A stretch of 64,000 nucleotides of DNA from contig NZ_CP039373.1 in the NCBI RefSeq assembly GCF_000179235.2, forward strand, positions 124,032 to 188,031, in the 5' to 3' direction. Position 1 is the stretch's first letter. Each line of letters opens with the position of its first letter. A program made the position numbers and the translations under genes. Shown in pieces: positions 22,999 through 34,680 of this stretch. The stretch is from Synechococcus sp. CB0101 (GTDB lineage: Bacteria > Cyanobacteriota > Cyanobacteriia > PCC-6307 > Cyanobiaceae). The notes beneath the pieces are model-generated. The model worked only from the letters and a program-made list of their open reading frames with translations, had not been told where the DNA came from and did no database searches.

Positions 22999-24144
22999 AT
23001 GGGCAACCCCTCGCCGCAGCTTGATTTCAACGCCGTTGAAGGCGGCCCGATCGGGGTGTTGATCTGCGGCCACGGCAGCCGCAATCGCCAGGCCGTGGGT
23101 GAATTTGCCCAGCTCGCTGAAGGCCTGCGGAAGCTGCTGCCGGGTGTGCCAGTGGAATACGGGTATCTGGAGTTCGCGCGGCCGATCCTGCGCGATGGGC
23201 TCGAGAGCCTGCGGGCCCAGGGGGTGAAGCGGGTGTTGGCGGTGCCCGGGATGCTGTTCGCCGCCGGCCATGCCAAGAACGACATCCCCTCCGTGCTCAA
23301 TACCTATGCGGCGGAAACCGGCCTGCGCATTGATTACGGCCGCGAGCTCGGCGTCGATCTGAGCATGATCCAGGCGGCCGGAGCTCGCATCCGCAAGGCT
23401 TTGGATGCGTCAGACAGCGCCGCTGCCTCCCGTGGGGATGAGCCGGTGCCCCTCAGCGACACGCTGCTGGTGGTGGTGGGCCGAGGCTCATCCGATCCTG
23501 ATGCCAACTCCAATGTCGCCAAGGTGGCGCGGATGCTGGTGGAGGGCTTTGGCTTTGGCTGGGGCGAAACCGTGTATTCGGGCGTCACCTTCCCCTTGGT
23601 GGAGCCGGGCCTGCGCCATGCCGTGAAACTCGGCTTCCGCCGCATCGTGGTGTTCCCCTACTTCCTCTTTTCGGGGGTGTTGGTGAGTCGCATCCGCCAG
23701 CACACCCAGCTGGTGGCGGCCGACCACCCGGAGCTGGAATTTGTGGACGCGAGCTACCTGGGCGATCACCCGCTGGTGCTCAACACCTTCCTGGAGCGCG
23801 TGCAGGAGGTGGTGCGCGGTGAGACGCAGATGAACTGCTCCCTCTGTAAGTACCGCGCCCAGGTTCTCGGCTTTGAAACCGAGGTGGGCGCCCCCCAGCA
23901 GAGCCATCACCACCACGTGGAAGGCCTGGTGGAGGCTTGCACCTTGTGCGAGCACGAGTGCACCGGGGCTTGTCAGCCCGATGGCATCCCGATCCCGCTC
24001 GGGCACCACAGCCATGGTCACTCACATGACCACAGCCATGACCACGGCCACACCCATGCGCCCTATCCCCACGCCGACCACCCGCTGGGGCCGCGCACGC
24101 TTTACAAACCGCGGCAGAAACCGGAAGAGAACCCGGGGGTTTGA
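22999..24144 (+). CDS. cbiX: Sirohydrochlorin chelatase, long CbiX type
   Basis: CbiX inserts Co2+ (or Fe2+ in SirB relatives) into sirohydrochlorin, for cobalamin or siroheme. The 381-residue protein has the active first domain with both metal-ligand histidines, H25 (ICGHGSRN) and H91 (AAGHAKNDIPS), and a second degenerate copy starting VVGRGSSDPDAN near 155. After that comes MNCSLC (278-283), the MxCxxC motif of long CbiX proteins that hold a 4Fe-4S cluster. It ends in a His-rich metal-binding stretch from 335 (HSHGHSHDHSHDHGHTH) with two more Cys pairs before it. ATG 22999 chosen; an upstream in-frame start at 22954 is less likely. Confidence 0.88.
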   Translation: MGNPSPQLDFNAVEGGPIGVLICGHGSRNRQAVGEFAQLAEGLRKLLPGVPVEYGYLEFARPILRDGLESLRAQGVKRVLAVPGMLFAAGHAKNDIPSVLNTYAAETGLRIDYGRELGVDLSMIQAAGARIRKALDASDSAAASRGDEPVPLSDTLLVVVGRGSSDPDANSNVAKVARMLVEGFGFGWGETVYSGVTFPLVEPGLRHAVKLGFRRIVVFPYFLFSGVLVSRIRQHTQLVAADHPELEFVDASYLGDHPLVLNTFLERVQEVVRGETQMNCSLCKYRAQVLGFETEVGAPQQSHHHHVEGLVEACTLCEHECTGACQPDGIPIPLGHHSHGHSHDHSHDHGHTHAPYPHADHPLGPRTLYKPRQKPEENPGV

Positions 24145-24483
24145 GCGGCTCAACCGTCTCGGTTGCGGGCTGGTCGCACGAGACCCGTGCCTATAAGCCC
24201 TGCTGATCGTTTTTGCGTTTCCCCAGGATCGCCGCGCTTTCCACAGGTCGAGTCCTGGTTTCCCACAGGTGAATGGGGCGCATGGTCGGCGCGAAGGGCT
24301 TCCTGGGGATTGCGCCATTTGGTTTGAATCGTTCTTGACAGCCTTGTGCCCATGGCTAAAGCGCGGTAGCGGTACGCCTTGGTGGCGGAGCAGGGTGCTG
24401 ATGCGGTGGGCTGTCTCGCTGCGTCTCGGGGTGGTTTTGAGCTGTATTTGCCCCTTTGACGCCGCCCGCTTCGGTGTGGATTG
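24145..24483. other. 340-base spacer, no gene seen
   Basis: No protein-like frame on either strand. A TTGACA at 24336 could be a -35 element, but the matching -10 (TAAAGC) is poor and it is about 120 bases from the next start. Confidence 0.5.
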
Positions 24484-24807
24484 ATGGCTGCACCGCCGAA
24501 TGGAGATTGCTTGGAGCCGGAGCAGCAGGTGCAATTGGAGTCGATGCAGGCAGCGGGCGCTCGCGACCACCTCAGCCGCTGCCTTGATCAGGGCGATGCC
24601 ACTGGCGCTGCCCGGATCAGCCTCGAGGCCGAGGTGCCGGAGGCCCTGTTTGACGGCATGCGCGCCTTCCTCAGCAGCCGCCCTGAGTGGGACCAATACC
24701 GCGTGATCACCTCCGCCCTGGCCGGTTTTCTGTTTCAGAACGGCTGCGGCGATCGCTGCGTGGCGCAGCACTATCTCAACGGCCTGTTCATGAAGCCCGG
24801 TGAGTGA
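24484..24807 (+). CDS. DUF2811 family cyanobacterial protein
   Basis: The 107-residue protein ends with the DUF2811 domain: SLEAEVPEALFDGMRAFLSS, then WDQYRVITSALAGFLFQNGC, then VAQHYLNGLF. That family is known from cyanobacteria and has no assigned function. The first 45 residues are an unusual N-terminal addition, so a later start is possible, though no start codon clearly marks the domain edge. Soluble. Confidence 0.82.
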   Translation: MAAPPNGDCLEPEQQVQLESMQAAGARDHLSRCLDQGDATGAARISLEAEVPEALFDGMRAFLSSRPEWDQYRVITSALAGFLFQNGCGDRCVAQHYLNGLFMKPGE

Positions 24808-24842
24808 TTGGCGCCTGAACAAGGCTGCCAAAAAATGCACAC

Positions 24843-24869
24843 AAAAAAGCGGGAGTGCCGAGCTCCCGC
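24843..24869 (-). terminator. Rho-independent terminator
   Basis: On the minus strand GCGGGAG - CTCGGCA - CTCCCGC, a perfect seven-pair stem followed by TTTTTT. It lies about 107 bases downstream of the GMC oxidoreductase gene and terminates that transcript. Confidence 0.88.
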
Positions 24870-24975
24870 CTGGTGTTTCTCCCTTGCCCGACCCGTTGAA
24901 AGGTCGCCTGCACAGCATGCGGGGCACCGGCGCAGACGGATGTGGTGGTTGCAACCAAATGATGGGGTGCGTCAG

Positions 24976-26610
24976 CTAAAGCTCACCGCGCTTCAGGGCT
25001 TCAGCCGCGTGAGCGCAAGCGCGCCAGCTCAGGGCCATGGTGGTGAGCGTGGGGCTTTGCCAGCCGGCGCTGGGCCAGGCGCTGCCGTCGCACACCAGCA
25101 GGTTGGGGGTGCGCCAGAGCTGGTTCCAGGGATTCAACACACCGTGCTCTTCGCTTGCGGCCATTGGGGCGCCGCCTAGCTCATGGATGTAGTAGCCGGG
25201 TGGTGCCGCTCCCGTTGCCATCGCCAGGCTGCCCTGCACCAGCGGCTCGATCAGCGGCATCACAAACAAATCCGCCAGCGGTGCAATCCGGCCGCCGGCG
25301 CTGCTCACCACCGCCTGCATGCGCGCCTGCATGTGATCCACCATGCGCTCTTCGTTGGCGCTCCAGCGGCAGTCGATATGGGCGATGGGGAGGCCCCAGG
25401 CATCGGTGCGCTCGCTGTGGAGGCTGACGCGGTTCTCCTGGCGGCTGAGCACCTCGCCGTGGCCGATCAGGAAGCCCACCGCGGCATTGCGCTGGCGCTT
25501 GAGCAGCTGCGGTGGATCGAAGCGCTGGATGCCGCACCAGAGGCCATAACCGCGCCGGAAATCCGTGGCCTCGCTCCCTGGAGTGCCGATGTTCACGGTG
25601 TTGGGGATGAAGCAGCTGCCAGCCCCCGAGAGCTCCGTGGCACCCGGTGCGGGCTGCTCCTGCAGTGCAAAGAAGCAACTGGCCGACACGTGATCCATCA
25701 GCCCCTGCCCCAGCAGGCCGCTCACGTCATCCAGGCCGCCCACCTGCCTGGAATGGAGCAGCAGGCGCAGGCTCTCGATCGTGGAGGCGCAGAGCACCAC
25801 CAGCGGCGCCTCGCTGCAGTGGCGCTGCCGTGTGCCTCCGTGGATCCACTCCACCCCTGTAGCCAGACCGCTGCGCGGATCCACGTGCACGTGGCTCACC
25901 ACCGCTTCGCTCTGCAGTTGCACCCGGCCGGTGGCCAGTGCCGCCTTCAGGGCTCCGCCTTGGGAGCAGGAGCGAGGCCAGGGGCCATCGGCCGGGCGGC
26001 GTAGCGCAAAGCCCCGGGAGGGAATCAGGGGCAGATCGAGATCGCGCTGGATGCAGTGCTGCAGGTGTTGCTCAGCTGGTGTGATCGGCAGGGCGGGCTT
26101 CGGTGCACCGGTCGGGTCGGGCAGCTGGGGGAGGCCATCGCTCTGGCCATGGATCTGCAGCAGTGCCTCGAGGCGTTCGTAGTAAGGGGCCAGATCGGCG
26201 TGGCGGATCGGCCAGCTCGGGCCATGGCCATCGCGCTCGCCGGCCTGAAATTCAGCATCCGAGAGGCGCAGGGTGATGCCGCCCCAGGTGAGGCTCTTGC
26301 CGCCCACCTGGCGGCCGCGGGTCCAGAGGAACGGTTGCCCTTCAGGGGTGCTGTAGGGGTTGTCCCACTCGTTGACGTAGAGATCGGGGTTGGCCTTCCA
26401 GTAACCCGGGTGCTGGGCGGCCAGGCTTTGGCGACCGCTGCTCACAGCCGCTAGCCGCTTGAGGGTGTTGGCCGGCTCGCTGCCGAAGGCGCGCGGGGCG
26501 CTGAGCTCGGGGCCGGCCTCGAGCACGAGCACCTTCAGGCCGGCTTCCGCCAGGGCCAGGGCAGCGACGCCACCGCTGGCGCCACTGCCCACCACGATCG
26601 CGTCGGCCAT
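24976..26610 (-). CDS. GMC-family FAD-dependent oxidoreductase
   Basis: The 544-residue flavoenzyme opens with the dinucleotide-binding motif IVVGSGASGGVAALALAEAG (5-24) and E35 for the adenosine ribose. The GMC signature TRGRQVGGKSLTWGG is near 97-111. The C-terminal GMC_oxred_C region has GYYIHELGGAPMA (active-site His) and LLVCDGSAWPSAGWQSPTLT (Ser/Asn region of other GMCs). These enzymes oxidise alcohols, sugars or sterols; substrate not evident. No signal peptide. It overlaps the stop of a small membrane-protein gene by one base (TGATG), suggesting translational coupling, and has a strong terminator. Confidence 0.88.
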   Translation of the reverse strand: MADAIVVGSGASGGVAALALAEAGLKVLVLEAGPELSAPRAFGSEPANTLKRLAAVSSGRQSLAAQHPGYWKANPDLYVNEWDNPYSTPEGQPFLWTRGRQVGGKSLTWGGITLRLSDAEFQAGERDGHGPSWPIRHADLAPYYERLEALLQIHGQSDGLPQLPDPTGAPKPALPITPAEQHLQHCIQRDLDLPLIPSRGFALRRPADGPWPRSCSQGGALKAALATGRVQLQSEAVVSHVHVDPRSGLATGVEWIHGGTRQRHCSEAPLVVLCASTIESLRLLLHSRQVGGLDDVSGLLGQGLMDHVSASCFFALQEQPAPGATELSGAGSCFIPNTVNIGTPGSEATDFRRGYGLWCGIQRFDPPQLLKRQRNAAVGFLIGHGEVLSRQENRVSLHSERTDAWGLPIAHIDCRWSANEERMVDHMQARMQAVVSSAGGRIAPLADLFVMPLIEPLVQGSLAMATGAAPPGYYIHELGGAPMAASEEHGVLNPWNQLWRTPNLLVCDGSAWPSAGWQSPTLTTMALSWRACAHAAEALKRGEL

Positions 26611-26837
26611 CAGGAGGGGGTGGAGGTGCGCTCGCTGGTGACGCTCGCAATCAGGTTGCGCAGCGCCAGCAAACCATCACCGATCAGATCCACGCTCAGC
26701 CACACCAACGCCGCCGCCAGGATCAGCGGATGGGTGGCGGCTGCTTTGTTGGCGGCCGTCATCACCGGGCTGGTGGTGGCCGGTGTGCTGGCGGGGGAAG
26801 CGCTGTCCATGGGCTTGCGGGTGTGAACGGCGAACAT
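26610..26837 (-). CDS. Small single-pass membrane protein coupled to GMC oxidase
   Basis: From ATG 26837 the product is 75 residues: a polar Pro/Ser/Thr-rich N-terminus, then one membrane helix (LILAAALVWLSVDLIGDGLL) and a short tail. Its stop overlaps the GMC start (TGATG). An ATG at 26810 is an alternative start. In some GMC systems (gluconate dehydrogenase-like) small subunits anchor the flavoprotein; this could be an anchor, but it is not homologous to those as far as I can see. Confidence 0.58.
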   Translation of the reverse strand: MFAVHTRKPMDSASPASTPATTSPVMTAANKAAATHPLILAAALVWLSVDLIGDGLLALRNLIASVTSERTSTPS

Positions 26838-26918
26838 GGCTCGCCATTCAAAGGCGATTCGCTCAGATGCCGGTGAATCGGTGTTTGGAAACACCGGTTT
26901 GCCTCAGCACTGAACATC

Positions 26919-26956
26919 AAAAAGCCCCGACCGATCTTGCGATGGCCGGGGCTTTT
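26919..26956. terminator. Bidirectional terminator
   Basis: AAAAAGCCCCG and CGGGGCTTTT form a long stem with a run of A before and T after, so it works on both strands. It lies just downstream (minus strand) of tRNA-fMet. Confidence 0.82.
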
Positions 26957-26960
26957 GGTT

Positions 26961-27037
<77 letters not shown>

Positions 27038-27123
27038 GCGACCCCAAAAGCATACACCGCAGGGTGTCTTGGCCCCTTGCGTTCGTTGTGAACGGCAGCA
27101 TGGGTGTTCGCTGCCTGCGGCCG

Positions 27124-27819
27124 ATGGCTTTGCGTCTGCTCCTCGACAGTGCCGATCCCAGCGCCTGGGCCGAGTGGTTGCCCACGGGGTTGTTCCGGGG
27201 CGTCACCACCAACCCCACGCTGCTGCGCCGCGCCGCTCAGCCCTGCAACCTCGAGCATCTCGCTGAGCTCACGGCCCGCGCCCTTGAGCTGGGGGCGGAG
27301 GAGCTGCACCTGCAGGCATGGGGAGCTGATCTGCTTGGGTGTGGTCGCGCCCTCGCCCAGTTGGCCCCCGGCCGCATCTGGGTGAAGCTGCCGATCACCC
27401 GCGCTGGTGCCGCCGCCGCGCGCGCCTTGATTGCGGAGGGGTGCCCTGTCACCTTTACCGCCTGCTACGAACCCGCCCAGGTGCTCCTGGCCGTTGCCCT
27501 GGGCGCTGACTACATCGCCCCCTACCTCGGCCGCATCTCCGACCTGGGCCGCGATGGCCACGCCAACCTGACCCGCATGCAGCGGATCGTGGAGAGCGTC
27601 CGCCGGGTGGATCCAGATGGGCCGGGAGATAGGCCGGATGCCTCGCCGCCGCTGCGGCTGCTCGTGGCCAGCCTGCGCTCTCCCAACGACCTGGCCCTCC
27701 TCGCTGCTGAAGGGCTAGACACCTTCACCATCAGTCCTGACATCGCCACAGCCCTGTTCGCCGTGGAGCCCACCCTCGCGGCGGCCGCCCAGTTCGAGCG
27801 CGACGCCGAAGACACCTGA
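27124..27819 (+). CDS. Transaldolase-family protein (FSA/TalC-like)
   Basis: The 231-residue protein is a short-form transaldolase / fructose-6-phosphate aldolase. It opens MALRLLLDSADPSAWAEW, with the strand-1 Asp, then GVTTNPTLL (about 26-34), the Schiff-base lysine region IWVKLPITRAG (about 90), EGCPVTFTACYEPAQ, and YIAPYLGRISD. These match the class I aldolase barrel of short transaldolases. Cytoplasmic. ATG 27124 aligns with family N-termini; longer in-frame starts run back into the tRNA-fMet region. Whether it is a pentose-phosphate transaldolase or an FSA cannot be told. Confidence 0.83.
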   Translation: MALRLLLDSADPSAWAEWLPTGLFRGVTTNPTLLRRAAQPCNLEHLAELTARALELGAEELHLQAWGADLLGCGRALAQLAPGRIWVKLPITRAGAAAARALIAEGCPVTFTACYEPAQVLLAVALGADYIAPYLGRISDLGRDGHANLTRMQRIVESVRRVDPDGPGDRPDASPPLRLLVASLRSPNDLALLAAEGLDTFTISPDIATALFAVEPTLAAAAQFERDAEDT

Positions 27820-27938
27820 AGCACGGCATCCATAGGTGGGACCACATTCCGGCCGATGTGGGCGCACCTGCCGACAGTGCGTTGCAACAGTGCGTCGCAG
27901 ACAGTCGACGGACCCCCGCAGATGGGGCTCGATCGGTT

Positions 27939-28919
27939 TCAGCGGCCGTTGTCGAAGCGCAGTTCGCCGCTCACTTCGAGCTTCACGCCTTCGTTGGGGT
28001 GGAGGAACTGCTGGCCGAGCTCCTCCAGCGTCATCGGTGTGAGCCACTCCAGCTGCTGCATCAGGTGCAGGGCCACGGCGTGTTTGGCGCGGCTGGCGCC
28101 GTCTTCCACCTTGATTGCCAGCCCGAGGCCTTCGCCCACCCGGCTCAGGCACTGGATGCCTTCAGCACCGCCCTTGCTCAGCACCTGGCCGTGGCCGCTG
28201 CGCATCACCACCGTGTCGAAACGGCCTGCACCGGCCACCAGATCGGGGTGGGCGAGCATCGCCCGGCTGAGGCGCTCCAGCTCCGGTTGCTCGCTGGCGC
28301 CCAGGTGGGCAAACAGCAGCGCCATCTGCGAAAGCTGCAGCTGCAGGGTGGGCGCGCCGCAGTCGTCGCGGGCGGCCAGCAGTTCCGCGGCGGGCATGCC
28401 CAGCAATTCGCCTACGCGCTTGAGCACCTGCTGCTGCAACGGGTGGTCGAGCTGGAGATAGCTCTCCAGCGGCCATTGCATCCGTTTGCAGGTGGCCAGG
28501 AACGCGGCGTGTTTGCCCGAGCAGTTGTGCTCCAGGGGGCTCTGGCGCCCCTTTGGAGTGGGGCACTGGAGCTGCTCGCTCTCCAGATCCGATTTCCACA
28601 GGATCTTGAAGGCTTCGCGAGCCTGCTCGGCTTCGCCCGCATGGGAGGCGCAGGCGATGGCCAGGGCTCGCTCATCGTGGTTGCCCAGGTCAGCAGCGCC
28701 GCTGCTCACGAACACCTGGGCCTGGAAGGGTTTGAGGGCTGAGCGGATGAAGCTGAGCTGCTGAGGGTCGCCGGCGCGCATCAACACGCGGCCGCGCTGG
28801 TCACACACCACCGCATGCACCCGGTGCAGCGACTCATGGATGCCGTTGCGGGTGAGCCGCACTTCAAGGGGCGGCACGCTTGGGCGTCCGCTTGTTCCGA
28901 AGCTGCTCGAGAAGCTCAT
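27939..28919 (-). CDS. Asparaginase (Rhizobium-type, PF06089)
   Basis: The 326-residue protein belongs to the thermolabile asparaginase family first known from Rhizobium etli. Landmarks: PLEVRLTRNGIHESLHRVHA, PFQAQVFVSSGAADLG, ACASHAGEAEQ (catalytic Ser region), HNCSGKHAAFLATC, DDCGAPTLQLQL (with Cys) and VEDGASRAKHAVALH. It hydrolyses L-asparagine to aspartate and ammonia. It is the last gene of a minus-strand series DUF3318 - rsfS - CGLD27 - asparaginase. Confidence 0.88.
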   Translation of the reverse strand: MSFSSSFGTSGRPSVPPLEVRLTRNGIHESLHRVHAVVCDQRGRVLMRAGDPQQLSFIRSALKPFQAQVFVSSGAADLGNHDERALAIACASHAGEAEQAREAFKILWKSDLESEQLQCPTPKGRQSPLEHNCSGKHAAFLATCKRMQWPLESYLQLDHPLQQQVLKRVGELLGMPAAELLAARDDCGAPTLQLQLSQMALLFAHLGASEQPELERLSRAMLAHPDLVAGAGRFDTVVMRSGHGQVLSKGGAEGIQCLSRVGEGLGLAIKVEDGASRAKHAVALHLMQQLEWLTPMTLEELGQQFLHPNEGVKLEVSGELRFDNGR

Positions 28920-28940
28920 GCAGGGCTCAGGCCCGATCGC

Positions 28941-29450
28941 TCACAGAGCCTGACAGAGGCTCGCCCCCACCAGCATCAAGGCCGCAATGATGGCCATCGC
29001 TTGCTGAAGCCGCCAGAGCACAGGCTTCACCTCGTGGTTGGCCACCAGCAGGTCTTGCTGACGCCATTCCACCGGCTTCTCCCACACCTGGCCGTCGTAC
29101 CAGCCCGATTCCTCGTATTCCACCGAGGTGGCGATCAGGCGGCGCTGCAGGTTGGTCCAGCCCAGCCATTGCCGCACCAGTAGGAGGAGCGGCACCATCA
29201 GGCCTGCCACGGCACCAGCCACCACCAGCCGCGGCAGGTTGTGGCGCAACGGCACGCTGCCACTGGCCACGAGCATCGTGAGCGGCAACACAATCAGCCA
29301 GGCCCGCAGCAGCGGTGTGGCCAGGCCTCGATCCCCGTTGTGGGGCCATACGAAAAACCAGCTGGCCTGCAGCTCCTTGTATTGCTCCAGGGGCCGCTGC
29401 TCCCGCGGCACCGGGCACACCATTGAGCTCAGGTCGCTGCTGCCGGCCAT
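28941..29450 (-). CDS. CGLD27-family membrane protein
   Basis: The 169-residue protein carries the CGLD27 (conserved in the green lineage and diatoms 27) pattern: CPVPREQRPLEQYKELQASW, two to three membrane helices, then EYEESGWYDGQVWEKPVEWR and a C-terminal helix. In plants and cyanobacteria the family is tied to chloroplast or thylakoid functions including iron nutrition, but its biochemistry is not settled. It is between rsfS (12 bases upstream) and the asparaginase gene (21 bases downstream). Confidence 0.87.
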   Translation of the reverse strand: MAGSSDLSSMVCPVPREQRPLEQYKELQASWFFVWPHNGDRGLATPLLRAWLIVLPLTMLVASGSVPLRHNLPRLVVAGAVAGLMVPLLLLVRQWLGWTNLQRRLIATSVEYEESGWYDGQVWEKPVEWRQQDLLVANHEVKPVLWRLQQAMAIIAALMLVGASLCQAL

Positions 29451-29462
29451 TGGGGCCCGGCC

Positions 29463-29897
29463 TCAGGCCGGAGAATCTTGCTCTGACCCTAGGTAGACCT
29501 CTTTCTCGCCGTGGCCCCAGAAGGATTCGAGGTCGTAGTAGCTGCGTTCATCGGGGGTGAGGGCGTGCACGATCACCTCGCCGTAATCCAGCAGGATCCA
29601 GCGGCCCTCTTTCTGGCCCTCTTTGCGTAGGGGCAGGCGGCCGCCGCTCTCATCCTCGATCTTGTCTTCCACCGAGCGGGCGATGGCGCGCACCTGCACA
29701 TCGGAGAAGCCGGTGGCGATCACAAACCAGTCAGCGATCGAGGAGATCTCCTCCACCCGCAGCAGCACGATGTCGCCGGCCTTGCGGTCGTCGCAGGCTT
29801 CAGCGGCCAGAAGCGCGAGCTGATGGCTGTCGTCGAGGTTGAGCCGCGGGCGGCTGGGGTCAGGACTGGGCTTCTGGGGGCTTACGGCCTCAGCCAT
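29463..29897 (-). CDS. rsfS: Ribosomal silencing factor RsfS
   Basis: RsfS binds ribosomal protein L14 and blocks subunit joining in slow growth. The 144-residue protein has the family core: DIVLLRVEEISSIADWFVIA, then GFSDVQVRAIARSVEDKIED, then GRWILLDYGEVIVHALTPDE and YYDLESFWG. The first 25 residues are a variable extension. It overlaps the DUF3318 gene by 8 bases. Confidence 0.94.
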   Translation of the reverse strand: MAEAVSPQKPSPDPSRPRLNLDDSHQLALLAAEACDDRKAGDIVLLRVEEISSIADWFVIATGFSDVQVRAIARSVEDKIEDESGGRLPLRKEGQKEGRWILLDYGEVIVHALTPDERSYYDLESFWGHGEKEVYLGSEQDSPA

Positions 29898-30525
29898 ACA
29901 CGTTCTCGCTGCTCACGGATTGACGGGACCCCTGTTGCTGAGCCATCTCGGCCCGGGCCTTGCCTGCACTCTTGCGCAGCGCCTCGAGGCGGTCTTCGTA
30001 GAAGCCGCGCTTTTTCTTCTTGCGGGTCTGCTCCACCAGCTCCTTGAGAGCGCCGCCCAGGCTCTTGTAAGCGTTGGGCAGGCTGTAGCCAAAGCGGCAG
30101 GCCAGGTCGATGGCGCGCTCGTCGGCTGCAATCGCGTCTTGCAGGCGCTTCTCGGAATTGTTTTTGAGGTAGAGGCGGTAGCCGGCGAAGCCGGAGAGGC
30201 CCAGGGCCATCAGCAGCAGCAGGCCGTCTTGCACCCACAGCTCACCGATCGCACCGCCGAGGCCGATCGCCAGTGCGGCCATCTCCCAACCGTCGCGGGG
30301 TACGGCGTCGTTCTGGATGCGACCCACTTCATGCCAGAAGAGCAGGTTGCGGTGGTCGATCGCCAGCGCATCCCACTTCTGCAAATCCAGCTGAATCTCC
30401 ACTTCGTCGCGGCCGATCTCCTCGATGGTTATCAGCGGCGGATCAGCCGAAGCGGCGGCTTCCACAAACACCCAGCTCTGCATCTCGGGAGGCAGCAGCC
30501 CCTTCAGGCGCTGGAGTTCGCTCAT
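29890..30525 (-). CDS. DUF3318 membrane protein
   Basis: The 211-residue cyanobacterial protein starts ELQRLKGLLPPEMQSWVFVE, matching DUF3318, and has LLFWHEVGRIQNDAVPRDGW (a His-Glu-containing stretch), one or two central hydrophobic segments (LLLLMALGLSGFAGYRLYL), and a basic, coiled-coil C-terminal part. Function is not known. It overlaps rsfS and diverges from carB across 82 bases. Confidence 0.85.
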   Translation of the reverse strand: MSELQRLKGLLPPEMQSWVFVEAAASADPPLITIEEIGRDEVEIQLDLQKWDALAIDHRNLLFWHEVGRIQNDAVPRDGWEMAALAIGLGGAIGELWVQDGLLLLMALGLSGFAGYRLYLKNNSEKRLQDAIAADERAIDLACRFGYSLPNAYKSLGGALKELVEQTRKKKKRGFYEDRLEALRKSAGKARAEMAQQQGSRQSVSSENVYG

Positions 30526-30607
30526 GCCGGCTTCATCGCTTGCTTGAAATCAGAGTAGCCGCGCCCGCGTGAGAGGGTAGGGAGGTTTGCCTGCCGGACA
30601 TCCGCCC

Positions 30608-33901
<3,294 letters not shown>

Positions 33902-33953
33902 GGGGCAGCCACCGGGCTCAACCCCGTAGCCTGAAGTCACCTGCCTTGCTGCC

Positions 33954-34631
33954 GTGACCGTTGCCCCCAGCCCTGCTGTGCTCACTGCCGGCACCGATTG
34001 CACCGCCGCATTCCGCGCCGCTTACGAAAACCGCTACACCTGGGATCCTGGCTTTGCTGGTTACAGCGGCCGTTGCGTCTGGGAGCAGGGCGACCAGCGC
34101 GTGGAGGGCACCTTCAAGGTGGGTGCTGATCTGAAGGCCCAGGTGGAGGGCATCGACAACGAGGAAATCCACAAGGCGATCGCCTCCCAGCTCTGGGAGG
34201 TGTGCATCCACCGGGTGCGCCGCAGCTTTGAGCAGACCCACGGCGAGAACACCTTCACCGCTGGCGACACCGATGCGGTGGGCACCGAGGTGATCGTGGG
34301 CGGCAAAAATGCCGGTGATCGCTATCGCATCAAAGATGACGTGGTGACGATGGTGCACCGCCACATCCACGGCACCGTGGTGACGATCTTCACCGAAAGC
34401 ACCACCGACACCGGCAGTGGCTATCTCAGCCACAGCTACAGCAGCCAGTACGCCGATCCCGCCACTGGCGCCGCCCGCGGTGGCAAGAGCACCTTCACCG
34501 ACACCTTTGTGCCCCTCGCGGGCGAAGGCCCCTGGGTGTTGAGTGAGCGCGTGGTGGAGACCGAAGCCTTTGGCGACACGCCCGCCGGCAAGCAGGTGTT
34601 CCGTTTCGAAGCACTCAGCCCCAACAGCTGA
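33954..34631 (+). CDS. DUF3386 family protein
   Basis: The 225-residue soluble protein matches the cyanobacterial/plastid DUF3386 family: AAYENRYTWDPGFAGYSGRC, GTFKVGADLKAQVEGIDNEE, then YRIKDDVVTMVHRHIHGTVV and GYLSHSYSSQYADP near the C-terminus. Function unknown. GTG start at 33954; it follows carB by 52 bases on the same strand. Confidence 0.87.
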   Translation: MTVAPSPAVLTAGTDCTAAFRAAYENRYTWDPGFAGYSGRCVWEQGDQRVEGTFKVGADLKAQVEGIDNEEIHKAIASQLWEVCIHRVRRSFEQTHGENTFTAGDTDAVGTEVIVGGKNAGDRYRIKDDVVTMVHRHIHGTVVTIFTESTTDTGSGYLSHSYSSQYADPATGAARGGKSTFTDTFVPLAGEGPWVLSERVVETEAFGDTPAGKQVFRFEALSPNS

Positions 34632-34680
34632 GTTGCTGCAGATATGACACGATCCCGCAAGTTTGGCTGCGGGAGGCCCG

